NCBI GenBank assembly: GCA_963575745.1
Contig: CAUYUJ010016368.1
Span: 125,764-189,763, forward strand
Source: Prorocentrum cordatum
Taxonomy: Eukaryota > Sar > Dinophyceae > Prorocentrales > Prorocentraceae
Direction of reading: 5' to 3'
Length of the DNA stretch: 64,000 nucleotides
Under the pieces are notes generated by a model. That model made no database searches. It was not told the DNA's origin and was given only the letters and a program-made list of their open reading frames with translations. The first letter of the stretch is position 1. Each line of letters starts with the position of its first letter. Made by a program: the position numbers and the translations under genes. Of the stretch, positions 1 through 9,650 are shown one piece after another.

Positions 1-3
1 GAC

Positions 4-1059
4 GTGCCCACCATCCTCCCCGACACCCGTCCCCTCTCGAGAGCCGACTGGCAGCGCCACCAACAGCACCAGCAGCGCATCCAGCAGCGGGACCAACGTG
101 ACGCAGGACAGCAGGGCACACCACGCTACCGCTCCCCTGCGCGAGTCCCGACAGGCGGTAACACGGCCTACGACGGGGTTGCCGCCTACCACCGTGGTCC
201 CATAGGTGCCATGCCTGCGGCTGCTGGAGCAGCCGCCTCCAGCTACGGCCAAGCCCCCAACGCCAGGGTTCACCCAGCGGCCATCGGCTACTCGCGTGCA
301 CCCCTACATGCCCTAAGGGCCACCTCGCCAGTGCCAGGGTCCACGCGCGCCTGGGGCCTTTACTCAGGCCGACATGAGGGCCCCTCCAGCAACCAGCCTG
401 CAGTGATAACCCCTGCGGCTTCAGCCCAGGGGGCTGCAACAAACCGTGGCAGGGCTGGGCGCCCCGAAGGATGGCGCGATGCGAACGTGCGCGCTTGGCA
501 ACCGCGCCAGCACACGCCCCCGCCAAATGTAGCTGCAGCACTGCGCCCTGCCCAGGCCAAACCCGCCCCACCTGTGCGGGAGAGGCAGCCGCTCACCCCG
601 CTCGTCCTCACGCGCATCCAGGCGCATCGCAGCGCCTCCCCGAGGCACAGCGAGGGAAGCGCCCACCACGTCAGCCCCCGCCCAGACGCGGCCGACCCCG
701 ACCAGGCCACAGCCACGGCGGAAGGCGGCACAAGCGCCTCTCGCCAGCCCAGCCCATCACCCTGCGCGGCGCCGATCCGATCCCCGAGCAGGGCGGATTC
801 TGAGCGCGCTAATGCCCAGGCGACTTCGCCACGCGACCGTCACACGGGCGGGCGCGTCCCGCGCAGCAGGACCTGCAGCCGCCACAGTTCACGCAAGGCC
901 CCAGGGAGCTCCACGAGCTCGCCGCCTCGCGAGACTCAGGCCGATGCCGACCCCCCGAAGTGGTGCCACGCTTCGGAGCCAGCGTCATCGACCCTAGCCA
1001 GGTCGACCTCGAGCCGACGCCGTCCACGGACCACGAGCCGCAGCTGCCCACCCGCGTGA
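4..1059 (+). CDS. LINE-1 upstream ORF (ORF1-like), partial at left edge
   Basis: Open frame of 351 codons that touches the window edge, so the true start may lie upstream. The product is rich in Pro, Ser, Arg, Gln and Ala, has almost no cysteine, no membrane segment and no domain I recognise. It looks like a disordered, basic RNA-binding type ORF1 product. It overlaps the next ORF by 100 nt (960-1059), and the downstream ORF is in the -1 frame relative to it. The overlap could mean coupled translation, a programmed frameshift, or an indel that split one polyprotein. It could also be an open frame within a GC-rich leader; third positions are GC-rich but so is everything here. Confidence 0.35.
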   Translation: MPTILPDTRPLSRADWQRHQQHQQRIQQRDQRDAGQQGTPRYRSPARVPTGGNTAYDGVAAYHRGPIGAMPAAAGAAASSYGQAPNARVHPAAIGYSRAPLHALRATSPVPGSTRAWGLYSGRHEGPSSNQPAVITPAASAQGAATNRGRAGRPEGWRDANVRAWQPRQHTPPPNVAAALRPAQAKPAPPVRERQPLTPLVLTRIQAHRSASPRHSEGSAHHVSPRPDAADPDQATATAEGGTSASRQPSPSPCAAPIRSPSRADSERANAQATSPRDRHTGGRVPRSRTCSRHSSRKAPGSSTSSPPRETQADADPPKWCHASEPASSTLARSTSSRRRPRTTSRSCPPA

Positions 1060-4000
1060 TCGTCCCCATCGACGAGGCGCCAACCTTCGACCCGTTCAAG
1101 AACAAGTACCGTGTCAAGAACCTTGTGGCGGGTTTTGGCGGGGGCTCACCGCTCTCACCTCAGAGTCGGGGCGGTGCCCCCGCCACCTCGGCTGCTGCCG
1201 CGGCAGCTGCGGCCCCGCGGGGAATCAGCCCTGTCCGCAACGTGGGCCTCACGGCAGCGGGCATGGACGAGGCCCAGCGTCAGGCCTCCGATCGTGCTGC
1301 TGGAGCCGTTCCACCAGATGCTGCTCATCAAGACACTGACGGGGCGGGCGTGTCACCGCAGGAGGGACCAGCGGTGGCGCGTGCGCAGTACATGCGCGTG
1401 CGTTGTGCCGCCGCCGCGCCTGGCCGCCGCCGCTGTCTTTTTGTCTTTGTGTTCGGCAGGATGGATCGAGGAGTCGCCTCCCTCTCCCACTGCTGCCGTC
1501 TCACTTCTCCTCCCCTCGTCCCCTATAGTACAGGAGTGAGGAGGAATTTTCGTGACATTTTTACTAATATTTATGAACCCCCCCTGGCGCAGTGCCGACC
1601 GTGTCCCTCCTATATGGTTGGCCTGACGGCGGCTTCAGCCCCGATCAAGCTAGCCCATAGTAACGCCATGAGCTCCTACTGTGGCCAAGCCTCCTACTGG
1701 GGCGAGGGTCAAGCTGACCTTCACCGTGCGGGGCGCGCAAACCCCAGTTCCACCGATGGAGACGGGCCAGGTCGCTCCATACACCTCGTCAGCCTTAACA
1801 TCACCAGTCTCTCAGCGAACTGGCCAACCATCACCGCCCTTGGTGTCGACCACAACGCCGCTGTCATAGCACTGCAGGAGACCCGACATGCCAAGCCGAC
1901 TAGGCAAGCCATCGCTACCAGCGCCGCCAATCCTCTCCACGGTGGATACCACGCCAGTCTTGGGCCTGACCTTGATCTGGCGCGAGCCCAGCGCAGAGCT
2001 GCCCACGGCGGCACTGATCACACCGTTGTGGGCAACACTGGCGCCTCGGGAGGGGTCGCCATTCTCTCTAAGGATGCCATCGTCGACTCCACTGTCGACG
2101 ACAATGCGCCCTGTATCGCCGCCCTCAAGGCCAAGAAAAGATGGCATGAGGTCTTTCTCCCACTCTGCACTCAACACCGCCGTAGGCGGCGACGAAATAA
2201 CCATGGGCCCGCGGGGATCTACATAGCGAGCCTTTACGGGATTGCTGGAGGAGACAGCACAGCTCTCTTTCGGCTCGCTGACTGTGCCGCCGCTAGGGTC
2301 GGCTCAGCACCCTACTTCATCTGCATGGACGCCAACGCGAACATTGACGACAATCCACACCTTCTGCACATGTTGCAGCACGGATGGTCCAACGTCGCTG
2401 AGGGCACACCAGATCACACCATGCACACCTATGGCAATATCCCTGATTGGGACCGCGTCACCAAGTGCCCCCGCACTTCGCGCATCGATTATATCATTGC
2501 CAACCAGGCGGCGCGATCCCTTGTCACCGACTTCTGCTACCTTCGCGACTTGCCTGCGAAGTCTCACGTTGGCCTGCAGGTCACGCTTGACCTCAGTCGC
2601 CTCGACCATACGGCCCGACGTCTTCTTGCCCCTACGCCCTACCCGCCCGACGATGGAGTTCATGAGGGGCACGAGCTGCAAGCACTTGGGACCCTCATCG
2701 CTGGGCGGTACCAGGACCGCATGGAGCAGGCCGACGCACGAGACGACGTGGAGCGCATGTTCACCCTGGCTAACGAGGCCAGTCATGAGTACCATCTCAC
2801 CCGTCTACGCGATCTGCCACCTCCACCGCCCCACCAACCAAAAAAGAAGCCCCCCACCATGCACGGGCTCACGCCTACGTTCGAGGATCGACCGGTTGTC
2901 CCCCGCGCGTTCCCCACCTACGGAGCTTCCACGATTCACATGAACCGACTGCGCAAGCTCCATCGGCAACTCTGCGAGCTCCGTTTCATCGGACAGCACC
3001 ACCATCTTGATTGCCGTGCTATTCCGCCGTACCTCGCGCAGCGCATCGACTGCACGTGGGCCGCGGCCCGCCTCTTATGCCACAAGCTGCGCCCCACGGT
3101 TCTCCTGGAATTCCCCGAGGCCTGGGCCCCAGACGAGCCAGTGCCGCACGGGGAGCACCTTGACGTTTTGATCCAACATCTCGACTTAGAGCTGGCGCGA
3201 CGCGCGAACCGTGCCAAGGCGGAACGCATCAGGATATGGGCCGAGGGCGTCCGTGAGCCAAGCGGGCGAAAGGCGGCCATATACGCACGAGCTGCTGATA
3301 GCTCGCCCACGGCGTATCTCCGCACGCCTACCACTCCTGACGATACGCAACTCCACTGCGACACCAACGCCTTCAAACCTGACGAAGCTTGCACGGACGA
3401 CAGCGACGCTGACACCGAAGCTGGCGGCTTCAGCCCCGGCGACGGTAGTTCGCCCGACACGGACAGCGACGAAGACCACACCCGTGAACCACCACCTGCG
3501 CAAGTCCCCGACATCCTCCCTGCCAACGCCATTGTTGCTAACATCAAGGACATGCTGAAGCTCATGGTCGACACCTGGGAGCCCATCTTGGGCAGGTACC
3601 GCGCACGTGCGGGACATGATGCCGAAGCCATGCCGACGTGGGCCGACTTCTACGACGAGTACCGACAGGAGCTGCCTACGCCATCACCAGCTACCCCTTT
3701 CCACCTCACCGACGACCAACTCATCCACTTCATTCGCACCCGTTCACCGAGACGCGCGGGGGGTCTGGACGGTTGGACTACTAAGGAGGCAAAGGAGCTT
3801 CCCGACGACATTCTTCGCCTCTTCGCCAGCGTTCTACGAGCTATGCAACGCACTGGCACCATCCCAGAACCCCTCCTCCACGTCCCAAACCCGTGCCTCC
3901 GAAAAGGCCGAGGCGAACTCCCAACGGACCAACGACTTCTCTCGGTGCTTTCCGTTTGGATGTACGCGTGGGAAGCACCAGCTTACCGCAGCCTCACGGA

Positions 4001-7000
4001 ATGGCGGAAAGGATGGACCCACGCCACGAGTTTTGGCGCTGCCCCCAAAGCTACCATTGGGGACGTCAGCACTTCTCTCGCCCTTCGCATCGAACACGCC
4101 AGAGCCCTTCTCCTTCCCTTGGCTGGAGCTGCCCTGGACCGTCAGAAGTGTTTCGACTATCTCATCACGGACATATGCCTTAACCTCGCGCTTCACGCGG
4201 GGTGTCCCCAAGACATCGTTACTGTCCGCAGAAACTTCTACAGGCGCCACAAACGTTACATCCGCATGAACGGTGCGTACTCTAAGGAACTGGCCAGGAC
4301 AAACGGTCACCTCCAGGGAAGCTCTTGGTCCCTGGACGACATTAAGCTGCTCATGTGCGTCTGGACCAAGAGACAGCATCGTTACGTGCCGCGGTCACTC
4401 AGCACTACTTTTGTTGACGACAGCAACTCCACTACCCACACCGCGCCCGAGTTGCAGAAATCTCTTGATGAAACCGCCAAGTTTGATCGATTTTCTGGTC
4501 AACGCATTCATCCTGGAAAAGTGGCGGGGTGGGCGCTTACTGACGAGCTTCACACCGCCGTTACCCAGCTCACCTTGGCGGAACGGCCCTTACGCGTGGT
4601 CGACTCCTTCAAGCTCGTCGGAAGTTACATCAACGCCGAGGCAGCGCCGGCTCCAGCCGCGCTCAACCTCACGGCCACCGCTGACGCCCGTGTTCGCAGG
4701 GCGACTAGTCGCCTGCCGCGTATTGGCAAGCTCCCATCTCCGATGCGTATTAAGGCGCGGCACGCCCGCTCCCTTGCTGCCAGCGTCTGTACCACGGGCA
4801 CTGACATCCAAGCCCCATCAGGCCCCGTCAAAACTGCCTACAACCATGCCCTTAAGGCGGCTATCCGCCCCAAGGGAAACAGGTGGGTCGAGTTTTGGAC
4901 TCTCATGGCCGTGTGCGTCCCAGGGCACGCCCTGGAGATTGACGCCATTATGCAGCGTGAAGTCTTCCTGTGCCTGCGGCGACAGGTCAACCGCGACGCC
5001 ACTCTTTGCGGCCTCGTCAGGGATCTCCAACACCATGTCCAGACCCTTTTTGGCGGAGGACCTGTTGGACGACTTGTTCAGACGCTTCAGCAGCTCCGTT
5101 GGACTTGGCCCACATTTGGCACCATGTACGACGACTGGGGCTGTCAGATCAGTTGGCTGAACCTTCCCCAAAACGCCTTCCTTCACATGCTGCGCGCCTC
5201 GCAACGCAGAGCCTTTCTCAGAAAAATCAAGCCACGGCGTCATGACCTTGGTCACCTTGCTTCGGTCAGACAGGGCCTCGACCTTTTCGCCAGCACGTGG
5301 CTCGCCCGCACCAAAGGAGCTGCCAAATGCAACGCATGGCAGCTGGCGCTCCTCTTAAACTACCTGTCGGGCGGGGACCACACCCAACAGCGACGTTCTC
5401 GATCAAATACGTCCGCTGATCCCAGCCCTATTTGCCGTTACTGTGATGAGGAAGAGGAAACTCAGGAGCACACTGTGCGTGACTGCAAGTGCTGGGCCCG
5501 TGAAAGAGTCCCTCTCACCACCCTCATCAGTGACGAGCAGTGGGCACGTCTTCCTCCGCACACAAGACATTGCGGGCTCTTCGATGAGGACCCAGCCCTC
5601 CTCGATCTGCAAGCCGACCTCGCGAGGGACCCGCTACCTCAACCCATACCGCGGCCCCCGCCTGAGGGAGATCCTGCGGCTTCAGCCCAGGACTCCTACA
5701 CCACTTACCTTGACCACGACACTGGTTGGACATGGGTCTACGCTGCCACGGACGGTGCATGCACCAACCAAGCCATCCCTTTGCTTGCAAGAGCGGGCTA
5801 CGGCGTCTACTACGGCATCGACCACCGCATGAACTACAGTGCGCGCGTTCACGGCATCACGCAGAACGCACAGCTTGCGGAGACCCTCGCCATTGTCCAC
5901 CTCACGGCATGTGCTGAACGGCCCGTACACGTCTTCGTGGACAACCAGGCGGTGGTCGACGGCTTCCAAAGGATCATCGACGGACACTCACCTCCGCAGG
6001 GCACGCACGTGGAGTTCTGGGAAAAGGTCCACCGATGTGTCATGGCCAAGCCAAACATGTTCCGCGTAGAGAAAGTCGCTAGCCACCAGGGCGACACGGG
6101 CATCGACCTCGGGCTCATCGGGCCCATCGCGGAGGAGTTCAATCGGCAGGCTGACGCCCTCGCCACAGCGGCGGCACGTACTCATAACCTCCCAGACGAC
6201 ATCGTTGAAGCTGCCAAAGCACGACACCGCCAAGCGACCGTGCTCCATGGAGTCGCCGTTGCCATCTACGAGCGGAGACATCGTACTCTTCCTCTCCCAC
6301 ACCGCAGGGCTGGGTTCACTGCTGCAGAACTAAACAAAATGGAACCAAATCCCCTGCTGTCTGACCAGGCTCCACCCGCGGCTGGACCAGACATCCCACA
6401 AAACCCCGACGAGCTCTGGGCCGAGGCCCAACGGGTGTTATTCGACGAACAGGAGGACGACCCGTTCGGCTTTGGTGGAGGTTTGGACTTCCTGGGCGAC
6501 GAGTCAGCCAGCGCCAACCCTGCCCCGGCGGGCACCCGCACGGCGCCCCCGACTCCGCCATTGAGTGCGTCAGCCCACCCACATGACAACGCCGTTCCTT
6601 TTCAAGACGCTGATGAGCAGGACGATGACCTTTTCAGCCTCGGTGGGGGATCGGACGCTTTGGACGACGGACCAGCCAACGAAAACCCCGCCCCGTCGGG
6701 AAACCTCGCAAACCCTACTGCGACGCCGTCCCCAAGAGCGTTAACGCCCACATACGATGATATCGGTCACCGCCAGGACGCCGACCACGACCCGAGTGCC
6801 CCCCGAGGATTGGGTGGCATTGAGGACGCACCGCCGACACCACACGCTGCCGACCATGCCGCCCCACCGAGTCACCAACCCTCTACGCGACCGACCTCAG
6901 CGGCCTTGCACGGCATCACGACTGGCCCCACCGCGCATACCACTTCACCTCCCCATCGTCAGCGACCCGCGGGGGCGGCTTCAGCCCCCCCGCAGGGTAC

Positions 7001-7496
7001 TAAACCAGACAGGCCCTCGTGCCCCACCCACGCTTCCTCCGTTGCTGAGCGAGAGGAAGCGGCTCCCCTGACCTCTCGGGGCGCGGCCCTAGCGGCTCCA
7101 GCCCTGGGGTCGCGCCGGCCCCTCCAGTCACCTTTTAACGGTGACGGACGTCAGCGTTCAGGGTCCCGCACGCCGCTAGCCCACCTGGACAGGCGTACCG
7201 AGGACCTCGCCTCTGTCTCGAGATCCTCGGCGGATGTCACTGAGCAGCCACCTCTCACCGACCGTGAAACCGAGCTGTCACAGGCTATGGCTGCCCTTCA
7301 GCAGAAGTGCTTAGCTCTCGCCGCGGACCTCGCCGCTGTCCAAGCTCGTCAAGGTCCTCTACTCCAGCGCCTCCACAGCGCTGGGCGAGCCTTCGCCGAG
7401 CTGCTCACCACCTCGCCCGATGGTGTCGTGCCGTCACTCAACATCCAAGCTATGTTGTCATCGTTCCGCGGCGCTCCACCTGGTGCCCCGCGCTGA
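960..7496 (+). CDS. LINE-1 ORF2 polyprotein: AP-like endonuclease, reverse transcriptase, RNase H
   Basis: 2178 residues without a stop. Residues about 274-550 form an exonuclease-endonuclease-phosphatase domain: ALQETR with Glu307, MDANAN with Asp457/Asn459, SRIDYI with Asp510, SHVGL with His536; this domain nicks the target DNA in LINEs. Reverse transcriptase follows: motif A LDRQKCFD with Asp1060, a GHLQGSS turn near 1118, motif C FVDD with Asp1153/Asp1154. A C-x2-C-x8-H-x4-C knuckle has Cys1492, Cys1495, His1504, Cys1509. RNase H spans about 1595-1740 with a complete set: TDGA Asp1598, Glu1641, VDN Asp1661, His1709, Asp1732. The C-terminal 400 residues are unusual: acidic, Pro-rich, with a repeated DD-F-GGG module near 1830 and 1886 and a Leu/Ala-rich coiled coil at the end. 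The start is uncertain: ATG 960 is the first in a frame open from 804, and about 270 residues before the nuclease have no recognised domain. The enzyme would copy LINE RNA at the nicked chromosome in the nucleus. Confidence 0.9.
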   Translation: MVPRFGASVIDPSQVDLEPTPSTDHEPQLPTRVIVPIDEAPTFDPFKNKYRVKNLVAGFGGGSPLSPQSRGGAPATSAAAAAAAAPRGISPVRNVGLTAAGMDEAQRQASDRAAGAVPPDAAHQDTDGAGVSPQEGPAVARAQYMRVRCAAAAPGRRRCLFVFVFGRMDRGVASLSHCCRLTSPPLVPYSTGVRRNFRDIFTNIYEPPLAQCRPCPSYMVGLTAASAPIKLAHSNAMSSYCGQASYWGEGQADLHRAGRANPSSTDGDGPGRSIHLVSLNITSLSANWPTITALGVDHNAAVIALQETRHAKPTRQAIATSAANPLHGGYHASLGPDLDLARAQRRAAHGGTDHTVVGNTGASGGVAILSKDAIVDSTVDDNAPCIAALKAKKRWHEVFLPLCTQHRRRRRRNNHGPAGIYIASLYGIAGGDSTALFRLADCAAARVGSAPYFICMDANANIDDNPHLLHMLQHGWSNVAEGTPDHTMHTYGNIPDWDRVTKCPRTSRIDYIIANQAARSLVTDFCYLRDLPAKSHVGLQVTLDLSRLDHTARRLLAPTPYPPDDGVHEGHELQALGTLIAGRYQDRMEQADARDDVERMFTLANEASHEYHLTRLRDLPPPPPHQPKKKPPTMHGLTPTFEDRPVVPRAFPTYGASTIHMNRLRKLHRQLCELRFIGQHHHLDCRAIPPYLAQRIDCTWAAARLLCHKLRPTVLLEFPEAWAPDEPVPHGEHLDVLIQHLDLELARRANRAKAERIRIWAEGVREPSGRKAAIYARAADSSPTAYLRTPTTPDDTQLHCDTNAFKPDEACTDDSDADTEAGGFSPGDGSSPDTDSDEDHTREPPPAQVPDILPANAIVANIKDMLKLMVDTWEPILGRYRARAGHDAEAMPTWADFYDEYRQELPTPSPATPFHLTDDQLIHFIRTRSPRRAGGLDGWTTKEAKELPDDILRLFASVLRAMQRTGTIPEPLLHVPNPCLRKGRGELPTDQRLLSVLSVWMYAWEAPAYRSLTEWRKGWTHATSFGAAPKATIGDVSTSLALRIEHARALLLPLAGAALDRQKCFDYLITDICLNLALHAGCPQDIVTVRRNFYRRHKRYIRMNGAYSKELARTNGHLQGSSWSLDDIKLLMCVWTKRQHRYVPRSLSTTFVDDSNSTTHTAPELQKSLDETAKFDRFSGQRIHPGKVAGWALTDELHTAVTQLTLAERPLRVVDSFKLVGSYINAEAAPAPAALNLTATADARVRRATSRLPRIGKLPSPMRIKARHARSLAASVCTTGTDIQAPSGPVKTAYNHALKAAIRPKGNRWVEFWTLMAVCVPGHALEIDAIMQREVFLCLRRQVNRDATLCGLVRDLQHHVQTLFGGGPVGRLVQTLQQLRWTWPTFGTMYDDWGCQISWLNLPQNAFLHMLRASQRRAFLRKIKPRRHDLGHLASVRQGLDLFASTWLARTKGAAKCNAWQLALLLNYLSGGDHTQQRRSRSNTSADPSPICRYCDEEEETQEHTVRDCKCWARERVPLTTLISDEQWARLPPHTRHCGLFDEDPALLDLQADLARDPLPQPIPRPPPEGDPAASAQDSYTTYLDHDTGWTWVYAATDGACTNQAIPLLARAGYGVYYGIDHRMNYSARVHGITQNAQLAETLAIVHLTACAERPVHVFVDNQAVVDGFQRIIDGHSPPQGTHVEFWEKVHRCVMAKPNMFRVEKVASHQGDTGIDLGLIGPIAEEFNRQADALATAAARTHNLPDDIVEAAKARHRQATVLHGVAVAIYERRHRTLPLPHRRAGFTAAELNKMEPNPLLSDQAPPAAGPDIPQNPDELWAEAQRVLFDEQEDDPFGFGGGLDFLGDESASANPAPAGTRTAPPTPPLSASAHPHDNAVPFQDADEQDDDLFSLGGGSDALDDGPANENPAPSGNLANPTATPSPRALTPTYDDIGHRQDADHDPSAPRGLGGIEDAPPTPHAADHAAPPSHQPSTRPTSAALHGITTGPTAHTTSPPHRQRPAGAASAPPQGTKPDRPSCPTHASSVAEREEAAPLTSRGAALAAPALGSRRPLQSPFNGDGRQRSGSRTPLAHLDRRTEDLASVSRSSADVTEQPPLTDRETELSQAMAALQQKCLALAADLAAVQARQGPLLQRLHSAGRAFAELLTTSPDGVVPSLNIQAMLSSFRGAPPGAPR

Positions 7497-7861
7497 TCCT
7501 CTCCTTTCTGCCTGCCCGTGTGTACGTGTGGCTCCGCGTCCACGGTGTCAGGGCGTGGGGGCGGGGGGTGCCCCGTCACTGCGCGCCGCTTAGCGGCCAA
7601 GCGCCCAACTGGCGGTCCGCCAAGCCGCCTAGCCACGTGCCAGCACGTCGCCTTTCTTGTTGGGGCCTTTTACCTCACGCGGTCTGTCAGGTGAGATCTT
7701 CATCGTCTGTCCGCCGTCTGTAGCGTCAGTCGCACTGCGCCGGGGGAGGGGGTTTTGTAGCCCGCCCTCGTATCTTAAGGCTGCACCGCCGCAAATAGTG
7801 CTTGCGAGTTGTCGCACCGCAGTGCGCCTCGCGGACGGACCCTGGTCCGCCTACTTGTCCG

Positions 7862-7942
7862 ATCTCTCCCTCTCTCTCTCTCCCTCTCTCTCCCTCTCTC
7901 CCTCTCTCCCTCTCTCTCCCTCTCTCTCCCTCTCTCTCCCCC

Positions 7943-7974
<32 letters not shown>

Positions 7975-7994
7975 CCTCTCTCTCTCTCTCTCTC
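7862..7994. repeat. CT-rich microsatellite, (TCTCCC)n/(TC)n
   Basis: Uninterrupted pyrimidine tract of TCTCCC and TC units directly after the 3' end of LINE-1. It generates long Ser/Leu/Pro or Arg/Glu open frames on both strands that are not genes. It may be the target into which LINE-1 inserted. Confidence 0.95.
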
Positions 7995-8124
7995 GCCGCC
8001 CGCGCGTGCACGGGCGCCCGCCCCCCGCCCCCCGCGCCCCCAGCAGCGCCGTGCCCCGAGATGGGGCACGCAGCGCCGCGGGCACGGGGGGGGGGGGGGG
8101 AAGCAGGGCCCGAGCTGGAAGAAC

Positions 8125-8219
8125 GGGAGGAGGAGGAGGAGGAGGACGACGACGCGAAACCTCGCGAGGAGGAGGAGGAGGAGGAGGAGGAGGAGGAGGA
8201 CGACGACGACGACGACGAC
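8125..8219. repeat. (GAG)n/(GAC)n trinucleotide tract
   Basis: Two blocks of GAG repeats, each passing into GAC repeats, within GC-rich spacer. The neighbouring sequence (7995-8124 and 8220-8863) has no gene I can support. Confidence 0.9.
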
Positions 8220-8677
8220 CCAGGGCGCACCACGGGCGGCCGCCCCAGGGCCGGACGCCCCCCGGCCGCACCGCGCCCCGAGCTGGAAGAGCGGTGCAAG
8301 CTGGCGATCGTCCGTGGACCGTCCGCGGTCTTATTCCCACCCATCCTGTGGTGTTGGGTCCTCGTTTTGAAGAGACGTCGCCCCGCGTTCCTTCCTCCTC
8401 CTCCTTCCTCCTCCTCCCAGCGCAATTTTGCGGCATTCACAACTGCATATGGTTGGGTCCTTCGCCAGGCTAATTTTTGTTGTCTTTCTGGTGCCAGGGC
8501 GGAGCAGATTTGACCCAGACCCCCGACGTCGTGACTTTTGTGCACAACGTCGACCCCCAGAGGTCTGGACCCCTTCACCGGGGCCGGGTTTTCAACCTGA
8601 GTGCTTCTGTAACGGCCCCGAGGCCCCGGAAGGGCCCTCGGAGGCCGAAAATATCGAAAGACCTTCCCTCGTGATGT

Positions 8678-9550
8678 TTGACAGCGCGAGGAGGTCTGGG
8701 AAAGACAGCACGGCACGAGGGGCAACGACAGCAAGGCGACGACGAGACACAGAACGCTGCTCGTAGCTCCAGCCCTGGCGGGGAAGGGGGGGGGGGCCGG
8801 CGCGGAGCGGGGCGCGCGCCATCCCCCCAGGCCCCGGCAGGGGCGGGGGGCTCTCTCGCGTTTGAGTCGGGAGTGTCCCTCTACAGGAGGAATCTACAAA
8901 AATTGTCAAAAACAAGAAATAGGAAGGAGGCGAAGTTGCTACTGCTTCTGACAACCTTGGAGCATGCTTGGATGATGCTTCACGTTTCGCCCCAAAGAGT
9001 CGGGAATGTCCTTCTACAGGATGAGGAGGATGCAGAAATAGTAGTCAACAAAAATAGGAGGGCGGCGATTTTGCGACGGTTTCTGACAACCTTGGAGCAT
9101 GTTTGGATGATTCTTCACGCTTCGCCCCAGAGAGTCGGGAATGTCTTTCTGCAGGAGGAGGATACAGACATAGTCAACAAAAACAGGAGGGAGGCGATTT
9201 TGCGACGGTCTCTGACAACCTTGGAGCATGTCTGGATGATTCTTCACGTTTCGCCCCAGAGAGTCGGGAATGTCTTTCTACAGGAGGAAGATACAGAAAT
9301 AGTCCACAAAAATAGGATGGAGGCGATTTTGCGACGGTTTCTGACAACCTTGGAGCATGCTTGGATGATTCTTCACGCTTCGCCCCAAAGAGTCGGGAAT
9401 GTCCTTCTACAGGAGGAAGATACAGAAATAGTCAACAAAAATAGGATGGAGGCGATTTTGCCACGGTTTCGGACAACCTTGGAGCATGCTTGGATGATTC
9501 TTCACGCTTCGCCCCAAAAATCCGCCTGCAGGAGGACATGCCCAGCCTGA
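8678..9550 (+). CDS. Hypothetical repeat protein ORF over a 129-bp tandem repeat
   Basis: Open frame of 290 codons whose C-terminal two thirds is about five 43-residue repeats of the type LTTLEHAWMILHASPQRVGN followed by (V/F)LQEEDTEIVNKNR-EAILRRF. The repeat periods are 135, 129, 129 and 129 bp, all divisible by three, so the frame is kept; but for the same reason a second plus frame and one minus frame also stay open across it. The repeat looks helical. No signal peptide, no known domain, and no exon boundaries that I can place. It may be a real repeat protein fragment or just a minisatellite. Confidence 0.25.
   Translation: MTARGGLGKTARHEGQRQQGDDETQNAARSSSPGGEGGGGRRGAGRAPSPQAPAGAGGSLAFESGVSLYRRNLQKLSKTRNRKEAKLLLLLTTLEHAWMMLHVSPQRVGNVLLQDEEDAEIVVNKNRRAAILRRFLTTLEHVWMILHASPQRVGNVFLQEEDTDIVNKNRREAILRRSLTTLEHVWMILHVSPQRVGNVFLQEEDTEIVHKNRMEAILRRFLTTLEHAWMILHASPQRVGNVLLQEEDTEIVNKNRMEAILPRFRTTLEHAWMILHASPQKSACRRTCPA
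8864..9520. repeat. Tandem repeat, 129-135 bp unit, about 5 copies
   Basis: The phrase ACAACCTTGGAGCATG recurs at 8951, 9086, 9215, 9344 and 9473, with a truncated copy starting at GAGTCGGGAGTG (8864). Units differ by a few substitutions, and only the first full unit is 6 bp longer. Confidence 0.95.
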
Positions 9551-9650
9551 CCCTCGCGCCCCCGCGGCTCGGCCGGCAGGGGGGCGCCTCCTCTCGTCGC
9601 CCCCCCCTCGCCAGACCGCCGACGCCCTGATTTCCGCTCACGACGCCGAC

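Larger units (their letters stand above)
1..7861 (+). mobile_element. LINE-1: non-LTR retrotransposon, 5' end outside window
   Basis: An upstream basic/Pro-rich ORF is followed by one long ORF with endonuclease, reverse transcriptase, CCHC finger and RNase H, the order typical of LINEs that keep an RNase H. The 3' untranslated part runs from 7497 to about 7861 with no further ORF of note, and the element stops against a CT-rich microsatellite, as LINE-2 (29712-36220) stops against (TCC)n. The 5' end is not in the window, so a spliced leader at its start cannot be checked. The 6.5-kb uninterrupted ORF suggests a young, possibly competent copy. Confidence 0.85.

Noticed and set aside
7726-8734. 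Long overlapping open frames rich in Ser, Leu, Arg, Glu
   Set aside because: They are read from CT and GAG microsatellites on both strands; composition follows the repeat and no domain or start context supports a gene. The same applies to frames over 10.7-13.8, 17.8-18.7, 20.4-22.0, 24.6-24.8, 41.5-41.9, 50.1-50.4 and 59.5-60.1 kb.
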